NCBI GenBank assembly: GCA_034440635.1 | Contig: JAOTON010002228.1 | Span: 1-64,000, forward strand | Length of the DNA: 64,000 bases | Reading direction: 5' to 3' | Origin: Lepas anatifera | Taxonomy: Eukaryota; Arthropoda; Thecostraca; Lepadidae | Shown: one piece after another, positions 24,291 through 34,060 of the stretch | Position numbering within the stretch: the stretch's first letter is position 1 | How the letters are laid out: each line of letters begins with the position of its first letter | Translations under genes and position numbers: made by a program | Notes under the pieces: generated by a model | The model's database searches: none | Told to the model about the DNA's origin: nothing | The model's input: only the letters and a program-made list of their open reading frames with translations

Positions 24291-24790
24291 CCGTTCGGCC
24301 GTAGCGTGGCTGCGGGCGGCGCACTGGTAGCTGCTATGCGAGACAGATACCATAGCTATCTACGCATGCTATAGACCAGCGCGAATGCCCGGTGGTGGCA
24401 GGGTAGTCTGTCTCGTTTCGGCTCCTCTACTCGTGCGGCGGGCGCGTTGTCTATTAGATATTCATATCAGTCGGACGGCCGGGTGGCGGCCGTGCGGTAG
24501 GGTCCCGCTCGCTGCGGCGACTTGCAACGAATAAAAAACAAAATGGTGGTCAGGAACTGGTTTGCTTGTTTGGTTTGTTGTGTTTTGTTGTTTCTTTGTG
24601 TGTGTCCAAATCTTACTGTGTATGTGTCTGATAGGTCTGGTAAAAGTGATGTGTTTTATGAGAGAGATAAGAGAGGCCCCACCACTTAAGCCTTCGGGCT
24701 TTTGCGTCGATCTATTTGTTATACCTGTCATATTGTTTCCGTCCAATAAAAGTTTATCATCTGTCTATCTATCTACCCACTAGTTAATGC
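24291..24790 (+). mobile_element. 3' end of truncated LINE, copy 3
   Basis: Related to 3351-3890 but missing about 75 bp at the left and more diverged ('cagtcggacggccgggtgg'). Hairpin, AATAAA and (TCTA)n tail are kept. Confidence 0.5.
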
Positions 24791-24925
24791 ATCCTCTAAC
24801 CATAGGTAGCACTGGCCAAAGGATCCACCGTTGCACACCATTTCTTTCCCAGCCGAATAAACCTCTTTGTGGTGATACCATGACACGTGACTCCTTGCAC
24901 TCCCTGCTTAAATAAACTTAATAAG

Positions 24926-25822
24926 CAGTGGCGGATCCAGGCCATTAGTATGGGGGGTGGGGCTAAGGAGTTCGAGCATAGGCGGATCCAAGACATCAGT
25001 ACCGGGGTGGGGCTAGTGAGTTTGAGCATAGGCGGATCCAGGACATCAGTACGGGGTGGGGCTAAGGAGCTCGAGCATAGGCGGATCCAGGACATCAGGA
25101 GCGGGTTGGAACTCGGGACCTCGAGCATAAGCGGATCCACAACATCAATACGGGGGTGGGGCTAAGGAGCTCGAGCATAGGCGGATCCAGGACATCAGTA
25201 GGGGGTGTGGCTAAGGAGCTCCAGCATAGGCGGATCCAGGACATCAGTTCGGGGGTGGGGTTAAGGAGCTCGATTATAGGCGGACCCAGGACATCAGTAC
25301 GGGGGTGGGCTAAGGAGATCGATCATAGGCGAATCCAGGACATCAGCACGGAGGTGGAGCTAAGGAGCTCGAGCATAAGCGGATCCAGGACATCAATACG
25401 GGTGTGGGGCTAAGGAGCTCGAGCATAGGCGGATCCAGGACATCAGTACGGGGTGGGGCTTAGGAGCTCCAGCATAGGCGGATCCAGGACATCAGTTCGG
25501 GGGTGGGGCTAAGGAGCTCGAGCATAGGCGGATCCAGGGCATCAGCACGGGGGTGGTGTTAAGGAGCTCGAGGATAAGCGGATTCAGGACATCAGCACGG
25601 GGGTGAGGCTAAGGAGCTGGAGCATAGGCGGATCCAGGGCATCAGTGCGGGGGTGGGGCTCCGGAGTTCAAGCATAGGCGGATCCAGGGCATTATAGAGG
25701 TGGGGCTACGGAGTTCGAGCATAGGCAGATCCAGGACATATGTAAGGGGGTGGGGTAAGGAGCTCAAGCATAGGCGGATCCAGGACAACAGTTCGGTGGT
25801 GGGGCTGAGGTCTCGAGCTGGG
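24926..25822. repeat. 50-bp minisatellite array, block 7 (about 18 units)
   Basis: It begins as a block-2 type array (CAGTGGCGGATCCAGG) but ends as a block-1 type array ('ggtctcgagctggggcataa'). It is therefore a fusion of the two types, most simply by unequal recombination within the repeats. Confidence 0.92.
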
Positions 25823-27190
25823 GCATAATTCGGTAACAAATAGGCTGAATTGGGTGAAAATCTGCAGGTTTAGGTGAAATACCGTCGAAAAACCCATCAT
25901 ATTTTGTATTAAATCTCCTTTCTTCTCGTCATGCCCAGTCTTTGCTTAACAAAACAAACATTATGCGTGTGTTTATTTCTTTGATGATATGAACAGAGGG
26001 CAAGCGTGGTGCAGTAAGCAGAGACATGCTAATTTAGGAAAACATGGGCCTAGACAGGGGATTGAATGGAGCCATAATGAGAACACAAAACCTAAAACTC
26101 GAACATTGCGTTGTTATAAGTATCAAACTGCTGAAAGAACTCGCCTGTCAATCGAACTGTTTGCCTAACGTACATTGTCACCGGCTTCTCCTGCGCCAGA
26201 GTGGCACCTGCCGAGGCCGCAGGCTGAGGTTGTTGTTGTTGTTGTCTGTTCTGAGCGCTGGTATCAGAGACCTAAAACTTTTGTGGATAGAAGGCACTTC
26301 CAAATGAATAAGCACCACGGTTGTCAATTTTCAAAATTTTCAAAATTTTGCCCAGAATTTTGCATTTTGTGATTTTTAACTTTTATTTTTTCATTTTTTG
26401 CTGATTCATCTACAGTCTTCAAACTTGCACCCTTTTACATCAGGGAAATTTGTAGTTCACACAAAAAGTTTGAAAGAAAAAGTTATAAATTTAAGTCTCT
26501 AAATTAGCTTTTAAACTTTGCACCCTAAATTTGGCATAAAACTCTTAGTCTAAACTACAGGCTCGAAATATCTGAAGCTATAGCAGTACAGGTTCTGAGT
26601 CAAATACCAACTTAAAGGCCGGTTTGTGCAGTACTGCACAAACACAGAAACAAAACAAAAACGGAAATTTAAGGGTCCTTTTTGGCCCATTCTGCGAAGG
26701 TCTGCATTTCCCAAAATATCAGTCAAACCCTTATATCTTCCGATCTAATTAATATAAATTAGTTCCCATTTCAGATAATAAAAGAGAATAGCCTCCTTTA
26801 TTATATATTTAGAGATAAAAACTTTCAGACTGAAACTTTTTATTTTAGAGGCAAAAATAAAATATAAGTTTTTAAAATTTTTATTCTCAGCCCCCTGGTT
26901 TCCAGACCATGATAGCCACGGTATTGAACTTAACACGGCTGGATAGAAAACTTCGTTGCCGTCATTTTTCTCACTCATACCCCCACCTATCTCTTACGGC
27001 TTCCGCGCTAATAGCCGTAAAATACATTTCAAAGTGGTAATTTTATCGGTTCATTTTTGCTTCACACCAGGATTTCGAATGGTTAATATAGATGGAAGTG
27101 GATGAAATTCGGCAAAAAGCTAGTTCAAAGACATATCTTGCCATTGCAACAGGCTGCATATCACAGCAACAACAGTGTACCTTTAATTAA
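25823..27190 (+). mobile_element. Dispersed element E, copy 7
   Basis: Near-identical to copies 1 and 5, with stem-loop at about 26191-26222. Confidence 0.75.
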
Positions 27191-27735
27191 ATGTAATACA
27201 CAATGCTAGTATGTTTTCCGCTCGAAACCTCACCCCGCCGTTCGGCCGTAGCGTCGCTGCAGGCGGCGCACTGGTAGCTGCTATGCGAGACAGATACCAT
27301 AGCTATCTACGCATGCTATAGACCAGCGTGAATGCCCGGTGGTGGCAGGGTAGTCTGTCTCGTTTCGGCTCCTCTACTCGTGCGGCGGGCGCGTTGTCTA
27401 TTAGATATTCATATCATTTGGACGGCCGGGTGGCGGCCGTGCGGTAGGGTCCCGCTCGCTGCGGCGACTTGCGACGAATAAAAAACAAAATGGTGGTCAG
27501 GAACTGGTTTGCTTGTTTGGTTTGTTGTGTTTTGTTTCTTTATGTGTGTCCAAATCTTACTGTGTATGTGTGTGATAGGTCCGGTAAAAGTGATGTGTTT
27601 TATGAGAGAGATAAGAGAGGCCCCACCATTTAAGCCTTCGGGCTTTTGCGTCAATCTATTTGTTATACCTGTCATATTGTTTCCGTCCAATAAAAGTTTA
27701 TCATCTGTCTATCTATCTACCCACTAGTTAATGCA
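27191..27735 (+). mobile_element. 3' end of truncated LINE, copy 4
   Basis: Near-identical to 3351-3890 and 19561-20100. Confidence 0.5.
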
Positions 27736-27869
27736 TCCTCTAACCATAGGTAGCACTGGCCAAAGGATTCACCGTTGCACACCATTTCTTTCCCAGCCGA
27801 ATAAACCGCTTTGTGGTGATACCATGACACGTGACTCCTTGCACTCCCTGCTTAAATAAACTTTATAAG

Positions 27870-28531
27870 CAGTGGCGGATCCAGGCCATTAGTATGGGGG
27901 TGGGGCTAAGGAGCTCGAGCATAGGCGGATCCAAGACATCAGTACCGGGGTGGGACTAGTGAGCTCGAGCATAGGCGGATCGAGGACATCAGTACGGGGT
28001 GGGGCTAAGGAGCTCGAGCATAGGCGGATCCAGTACATCAGTACGGGGTGGGGCTAAGGAGCTCGAGCATAGGCGGATCCAGGACATCAGGAGCGGGTTG
28101 GAACTCGGGACCTCGAGCATAAGCGGATCCAGGACATCAATACGGGGGTGGGGCTAAGGAGCTCGAGCATAGGCGGATCCAGGACATCAGTAGGGGGTGG
28201 GGCTAAGGAGCTCCAGCATAGGCGGATCCAGGACATCAGTACGGGGTGGGGTAAGGAGCTCGAGCATAGGCAGATCCAGGACATCAGTACGGGGTGGGGC
28301 TAGGGAGCTCGAGCATAGGCGGATCTAGGACAGTACGAAGGTGGGGCTAGGGAGTTCGAGCATAGGCGGATCCAGGACATCAGTAAGGGGGTGGGGCTGA
28401 GGAGCTCGAGCATAGGCGGATCCAGGACATCAGTACGGGGATGGGCCTCAGGAGTTGGAGCATTAGCGGATCCAGGATATCAGTTCGGTGGTGGGGCTAA
28501 GGAGCTTGAGCATAGGCGGATCAAGGATTAC
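27870..28531. repeat. 50-bp minisatellite array, block 8 (about 13 units)
   Basis: A block-2 type array with some units replaced by variants seen in block 7 ('catcaggagcgggttggaac'), suggesting exchange between neighbouring blocks. Confidence 0.92.
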
Positions 28532-28895
28532 CGATAGAGGAGGCACCGTCCGCAGGGCAAGGGGTGTAATCCGGAGCATAGAGCGCATTTTTTGACACGT
28601 AAAATCCTTCCGATGGGCGCCAATTTTTGCATCTTAGGGGAAAGGGTGGGAAGTGACATTTCAAGGGTGCCATCGAATGTTTGAGGGGCGCCGTGGCCAT
28701 TTCAGGGGGTGCTGAGGATCGACCAAAGCGGGGGGGTGCACGTGCCTCCTATCCCCCCCGCTACCCTGAATTCACCTTTTAGCTCCAGCCTCTCTGCCAT
28801 TGCCTCCAAACATCCTTTGCTCATGCTATAGCTCTAGGTATTTTCACATGGGGGGGACTTAAGCCCACTAGCCTCGCCCCTTGTATCCGCTATCG
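28532..28895. mobile_element. Inner arm of hAT-like MITE with empty TTAA site
   Basis: The sequence matches 4736-5061 and 5907-5937 with nothing between. At 28859-28862 a single TTAA stands in 'gggggactTAAgcccac' context. This is the unoccupied form of the site filled by the TTAA elements at 5062 and 21272. Confidence 0.85.
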
Positions 28896-29040
28896 TATTT
28901 AGACATGTAAATAATATATAAATCTCGTTGCACTCTATTCCATATTGTCGAACAATATTAATGAGAGGAAATCGGTTATGCAGATTTTGAATCCGGTCTT
29001 CAGGTCAATGAAAGGTCACTGCGCAAGCGCAGTGGAACTA

Positions 29041-29895
29041 TCATCATCATCATTTGGTGTTTTAGGGCGCGCCGACAACAAGGGTCATGTGGCGCCCATA
29101 ACGCTAGACAAGATATGTATAAAAGAGTTTCAACATCTCAGGGGCTTAAGGTGTGTCAAGGGTAAAATGTAAATACACCGCACGTGCTTCAACAAGTCAA
29201 AGTGAAAAGACAGGTGATTACGTCCTAGGATGGTGAGTAAATGACATTAAATGAGACACTCTTTAAAAAAGCGGCAATAGCCGTGAAGTCCACGGTTGGA
29301 TGCTCTCCAAGCAGCGAATCCAGTGAAGGCGACCCGTGAAAGTATCGCTGTCTCTCAACCTCAAAATCTCGACAATCCACAAGAACGTGGCGCACAGACA
29401 GGCGCTCCCCACAGCGAGCACACTCCGGCGGGACATCTCTACAAAGTAAAAATGAATGTGTTGCGTGGGTGTGGCCAATGCGGAGCCTAGAGAGGATCAC
29501 CTCCTCCCTCCTTGAACTCGCAGAACCTGAAAAGCGCTTACCGATCAGCGGTTTCAGGGCCCGAAGCCTCTGACCCTTTGGGTCCGTATCCCACCTGTCC
29601 TGCCATAATTTAGTCACGTGTTTTCGAATATGTGGGAACCAATCAGAGCAAGGGATCCGAAGGCCCGATGGTACGGTGCCCTGTGCTGCCTGCTTTGCAG
29701 CGAGATCGGCGCGCTCGTTTCCAACGATACCTGAATGACTGGGGACCCAGGCTAGTATAACTTGCTTTTTCTTGACATGCGTTCGGTGAAGTCTGTGTCT
29801 GATTTCATCTAGATAAAATGATGATGACGACTTAGTTCCGAAACACTCGAGGGCCTGTAGCGAAGATAGAGAGTCAGTGAATATAACACATCGGA
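29041..29895 (-). mobile_element. 5'-truncated I-type non-LTR retrotransposon with 12-bp target duplication
   Basis: The target duplication GCAGTGGAACTA is present at 29029-29040 and 29896-29907. On the minus strand the insert starts inside an RNase H domain and ends with a (GATGAT)n-like tail next to the duplication, as expected for a LINE truncated at its 5' end. The uninterrupted host sequence is present in blocks 1 and 3, confirming the boundaries. Confidence 0.9.
29225..29893 (-). CDS. RNase H domain and C-terminal zinc motif of an I-type LINE ORF2 (partial)
   Basis: A 222-residue frame stays open from the 5' truncation to a stop. Residues 4-15 (VIFTDSLSSLQA) and 49-63 (WVPSHSGIVGNERAD) are RNase HI motifs with the catalytic Asp/His positions. 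Residues 158-174 form C-x2-C-x7-H-x4-C, the zinc-binding motif at the C-terminus of many I/R1/Jockey-group ORF2 proteins. In the parent element RNase H removes RNA from the cDNA hybrid after target-primed reverse transcription in the nucleus. The endonuclease and reverse transcriptase are missing. The first ATG lies only at residue 93, so this is a fragment, not a gene. Lack of stops suggests a fairly recent insertion. Closest resemblance, from memory, is to arthropod (tick) elements. Confidence 0.85.
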   Translation of the reverse strand, partial: RCVIFTDSLSSLQALECFGTKSSSSFYLDEIRHRLHRTHVKKKQVILAWVPSHSGIVGNERADLAAKQAAQGTVPSGLRIPCSDWFPHIRKHVTKLWQDRWDTDPKGQRLRALKPLIGKRFSGSASSRREEVILSRLRIGHTHATHSFLLCRDVPPECARCGERLSVRHVLVDCRDFEVERQRYFHGSPSLDSLLGEHPTVDFTAIAAFLKSVSFNVIYSPS

Positions 29896-30600
29896 GCAGT
29901 GGAACTAATGGTAACAGAGGCTATCCCGGCAACCTACGGGCTGATTTTTTTTAAATTTTGTGAACAAGAAAATGACACGGAGTGAAAACCACAAATAATG
30001 TCATAGTGAAGCTGCACTGCCCTGCGCATGCGCAGTAGAAATCTTAAAGATAAGCCTTAAAGGTGAGGATATTTCAGAAGAGGACATGGACAGAGCAGAG
30101 CGAACATGCTTAAATTTAGTATGAAAGTTTTGACACCCTTGCTTACTTCAAAGGTAAGTGCGCATGCGCATTAGAACTTATGGTCAGGGAGGCTATCTCG
30201 GGAGCCAATAGACCGATTGGGCTAAAAATTTGAGAGTAATAGCAGAATACTATCTGCTAATCCCAATTCACGGAATTATGACATTGCATTGTGCTGCGCA
30301 TGCTCAGTATGAATTCTAAGGAATATTAGGCTATAAGGGATAGTTTAGTTCAGGAGACAAACAAACGACATACCAACAGGCTTCAGACAATTATAACGGT
30401 ATCTTTGCTCTCATTCACTGCAGACTTTACTGCGCATGCGGACTGGGACTTAGGATAAACGAAGCTAACTCGGCAACAAATAGGCTGAATTGTGTGAAGA
30501 TCCCCAGGTATAGTTGAAATATGGTCGGCAAACCCATAATATTTTATATTGTATCTCCTTTCTTCTGGGCATAGCCAGTCTTTACTTAACAAACCAAACT

Positions 30601-31490
30601 TTATACGTGTGATTATTTATGTGATGACATGAACAGACGACAAACGTGGCGCAGTGTGCAGAGACATGTTAGTTTAGGAAAACATGGACTTACACATGGG
30701 ACTGAATGTAGTCAGAATGAGAACATTAGACCTCAAATCCCAACATCGCGTTAGTATATGTATCATACTGCTGAAAACACTCGCCTGTCAATCAAACTGC
30801 TTGACTAACGTACATATTCACCGGCTTCTCCTGCGCTGGAGCGGCACCTGCCGAGGCCGCAGGCCGAGGTAGTAGTAGTTGTTGTCTGTTCTGAGGACTG
30901 GTATCAGATATTTGAAACTTGCAGGGATGAAAGGCAGGAACCCATAAAAAATCCCGACGGCTGCAGATTTTTGAATTTTGCAGAAACTTTTCCAAAATTT
31001 TGGATTATATTTTTATAAACTTTTATTTTTCTATTTTTCTATTTTTTGTCTACAGCTCTCAAACTTACACTCTTTTACACACAATCAATTACCAGTTGTT
31101 GCTCAAAGTTTGAAGCAAAAAATCCAAATTTGTACTTCCAAAATGATTTTTTGAAACTTTTACCTCCAACTTGTAGTGAAATGCATTACCAAAGTTATAA
31201 GTTCGAAATATCTGAAGATATGATGCTAGGTGTTCCAAACTGGATTTTGACAGACAGAATGGACTGTGCATTACTGCATAGACACTACACTGAACCAAAA
31301 GCATAATTTTGAAGGTCAGTTTTGGCCCTTTTTCCAAAACATTACAATTATGGCCTAAAACTTTAAAAACCATATAACTTTCAAAATTCTGGACATTTTT
31401 GAACGAAGTTTTCTTTGTTGAGATGGGTATTGTCATTACAACAACATATTCTAAATGCAAATTTGTGAGTTAATGGGAAATATTTTTCTG
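30601..31490 (+). mobile_element. Dispersed element E, copy 8 (diverged)
   Basis: The head and stem-loop (about 30831-30862) match the other copies, but after the short GTT run the tail differs strongly ('gaaacttgcagggatgaaagg') and only scattered similarity to the usual tail remains. It marks the transition out of the homogeneous array. Confidence 0.6.
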
Positions 31491-32150
31491 CAAAAAATAT
31501 AATTTTTTTGGGGGGAATTTAGGACTACATATTTCCACATTTTCTTTTCGAAATTTGTACCAAAAAAAAGCCCGGCTCAAGTTCTACAACCGTCTGCCTG
31601 ACCATACCCGCGCGTCTCCCATAGGTTTTGAGCTATATGATGATAAAAACTGAATTTGATGCGGTTTTCATAGGTTGTAATAGATTCATCACGTAATAAA
31701 GTGCCTTTATACTCAACTGAGATATATGGCTCTCTCTAAACTTTTAGTATGGGAAATTATGAGCTCTGGCGTTTTTGTTACATGGCGCCCCGACGACTAG
31801 TTCGCCACTGAGGGGCAAAATACTTCGGTCCCGTTTTTCCCAGAGCAGTAGTGACGTCATTCTGCCCTTCTTACATGGACCTTCTGTGCTGCGGCAGTAG
31901 TCTGCAGCCGGTAAATGCGTGCAAGAAAGGCATAACATTTTTATCCGAGTGCATACAGCGGGTGGCTAGCCGGTCGGGGCGGACGGGAACCTGACTAGAG
32001 GGCAGAAGGTGCCGAGGCGTGTTTAGAGATCCGAGGAAGCGAGCAGTGATGCCCTCAGGTATCTAAGGAACGGTAGCAGGGTCCAGAGGCGTGCTGAGAT
32101 AGCTCATGGGAAACATTTCGGACGGGGGAGCAGTGAGGATGGGGGCTGGT
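31491..32150. other. No recognised feature
   Basis: A T-rich stretch passes into sequence with no long frame, repeat or RNA signature that I can identify. Short open frames on the minus strand show no protein-like motifs. Confidence 0.4.
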
Positions 32151-32468
32151 ACGGGACTGGAGCCTTCCCCGCCATTGCCTCGGAACAGCTTCTGTCTTTG
32201 TATTAACCATAGATATTCTGACATTGGGGGGGAACTTCAGCCCCTGGCTCCGCCCATTGTATCTACCACCATTTGAATAGCCACCATGTATGTATATAAG
32301 CATATGAAAGATTGAAGATTTCGTTGCACGTACCAAATTACCGAACAATATCAATGAGAGGCAATAGAGCATGCAGATTTCGAATGTGGTATTCAGGTCA
32401 ACAAAAGGTCACTGCGCATGCGCACTGGAACTAATGGTAACAGAGGCTATCTCGGCAACCTACGGGTC

Positions 32469-33368
32469 AACGGAACAACGCTATATTGGAATACGGAACA
32501 ACGCTATATGCACTTTCTGTGAAAGAAGAACTGAGTCCATTCCGCATTTGTTTTGGTTTTGCCAAAAAACACAAAATTATATAGATAGCATTAAAAGTAG
32601 ATTACAGGCCAATAGTTACAACTGCAATTTCAGTGTAAGAAAATGGTTTTTCCTAGAAGAATGTAGCTTAATTGACGCGCTGGTCATAATAATTGCAAAG
32701 GATGTATTATATAAAGCAAGAATTTCAAATACTTTGCCGTCTGCCCGAAATTTCACGGCTGCTCTCCTGTATGAAAAAGAGGTCGAACAATTCGCAGCAG
32801 TCTTGAATCTAAGGAGAGACACGCATGAAGCGAAGTGGAAGGAGTTAGAAGGGTTATTTAGAAACGACTGATGCATGCCTATGAATATGCGGAGCATAGT
32901 GCAGCTGAGGGACATACCTCTGCCCCGTAGATGTGCTCGGTATTGTTGCCATTTCATGGAGTACCAGTACATACTTATAGAGCGGGTTCGGAATGGTTGC
33001 AAGGGAGGTGTAACGCAATGAAATAAAATGTAAATGAGAAGCATGTGTTGTTCTTGCGTGCATGTATCTTATACTCTGTGACTGCTTGCGAGGCGCGTCC
33101 TGCGTTAAGTGGTATGAGGGGGGAGGGTTAAATTGTGTGTGTTTTGCCGTCCCGAACTGTCATAAATCACAGCAACGCTAATATGTGGCGTACGGATTGA
33201 TTCGAAACGGAATTTGTGGTGGTTGTGCTGAAGGGAACGAGGCGAAGCGGCGTCATAATAGACGTGATCGGTGTTTTGTGAAAAAAATCTGGCACACTGC
33301 GGTGCATGTAATGTGTTATCTTGTTCCGAAGCACGAGGTAGAAGAAATAAAGTTTCATAGCCGAAAAA
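32469..33368 (+). mobile_element. 5'-truncated L1-like non-LTR retrotransposon with 12-bp target duplication
   Basis: The target duplication AACCTACGGGTC lies at 32457-32468 and 33369-33380. Between them are a coding fragment, an untranslated region, AATAAA at 33346-33351 and a short A-run. The uninterrupted host sequence is seen in blocks 1, 2 and 3 ('cctacgggctgatttt'). The insert is about 900 bp and lacks endonuclease and reverse transcriptase. Confidence 0.88.
32470..32871 (+). CDS. C-terminal zinc-ribbon region of an L1-like ORF2 (partial)
   Basis: About 133 residues follow the truncation point. CTFCERRTESIPHLFWFC gives C-x2-C-x8-H-x4-C, the zf-RVT type motif found after the reverse transcriptase of L1/Tx1-group elements, followed by an alpha-helical tail with 'LYKAR' and a Glu/Lys-rich end. 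The open frame continues upstream of the insert into host repeat DNA as far as an ATG at 32371; those 33 or so residues are not part of the element. I cannot fix the exact LINE clade. Confidence 0.75.
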   Translation, partial: TEQRYIGIRNNAICTFCERRTESIPHLFWFCQKTQNYIDSIKSRLQANSYNCNFSVRKWFFLEECSLIDALVIIIAKDVLYKARISNTLPSARNFTAALLYEKEVEQFAAVLNLRRDTHEAKWKELEGLFRND

Positions 33369-34060
33369 AACCTACGGGTCGATTTTCCTGAAATTTTGTG
33401 AACAGAAGAATATCACGAAATGTAAGTAAAAAATCTCATTGAAGCTGCACTGCTCTGCGCATGCGCAGCAGAAATTATGAAAATAAGCCTGAAAGGCGAG
33501 GATATTTCAGAGGAGGACCTGAACAGAGGGAAAGCCAATGTGCTTAAAGTTAGCATGAATGTTTTGTCACCCTTGGTAACAACAAAGGTCAGTGCGCATG
33601 CGCATTAGATTTTATGGTCATGGAGGCTATCTCGAGAGCCAACAGACCGATTTCGCTCACATTTTTGCGAGTAAAAGCAGAATAGCATCTGCTAATCCTA
33701 ATTGATGGCATTATGACGCTGCACTATTATGCGCATGTGCAGTAGGAATTCTAAGGAATAATAGGCTCTAAGGGATAATTTAGACCAAGAGACAAACAAA
33801 CGGCATATTAATATGCTTCAGTCAACTATAACGGTATCTTCGCTCTCATTCACTGCAGACGTTACTGCGCATGCAGACTGGGAGTAGGGTAACCGGAGCT
33901 AACTCGTTAACAAATTGGCTGAATTGGGTGAAAATCTGAAGGTATAGGTGAAATACGGTCGGCAAACCTATCATATCTTATAATATATCTCCTTTCTTCT
34001 GGTCATGCCCAGACTTTACTTAACAAAACAACCATTATACGTGTGTTTATCTATGTGATG

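Larger units (their letters stand above)
28896..30600. repeat. 136-bp phased repeat with GCGCATGCGC palindromes, block 4 (split by a LINE)
   Basis: The first palindrome starts at 29019 and the next at 30022. Subtracting the 867 bp of inserted LINE and duplicated target gives exactly 136. The later units follow at the usual spacing. The LINE sits 21 bp or so after the start of the first palindrome. Confidence 0.82.
32151..34060. repeat. 136-bp phased repeat with GCGCATGCGC palindromes, block 5 (diverged, split by a LINE)
   Basis: A diverged copy of the MITE right arm and 136-bp region. Palindromes start at about 32412, 33455, 33592, 33729 and 33865; those after the insert are spaced 137, 137 and 136 bp. 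The palindromic cores remain the best conserved part although the rest has drifted. Confidence 0.78.

Noticed and set aside
32371..32469. N-terminal part of the L1-like protein frame
   Set aside because: These residues come from the host 136-bp repeat left of the insertion point and its target duplication.
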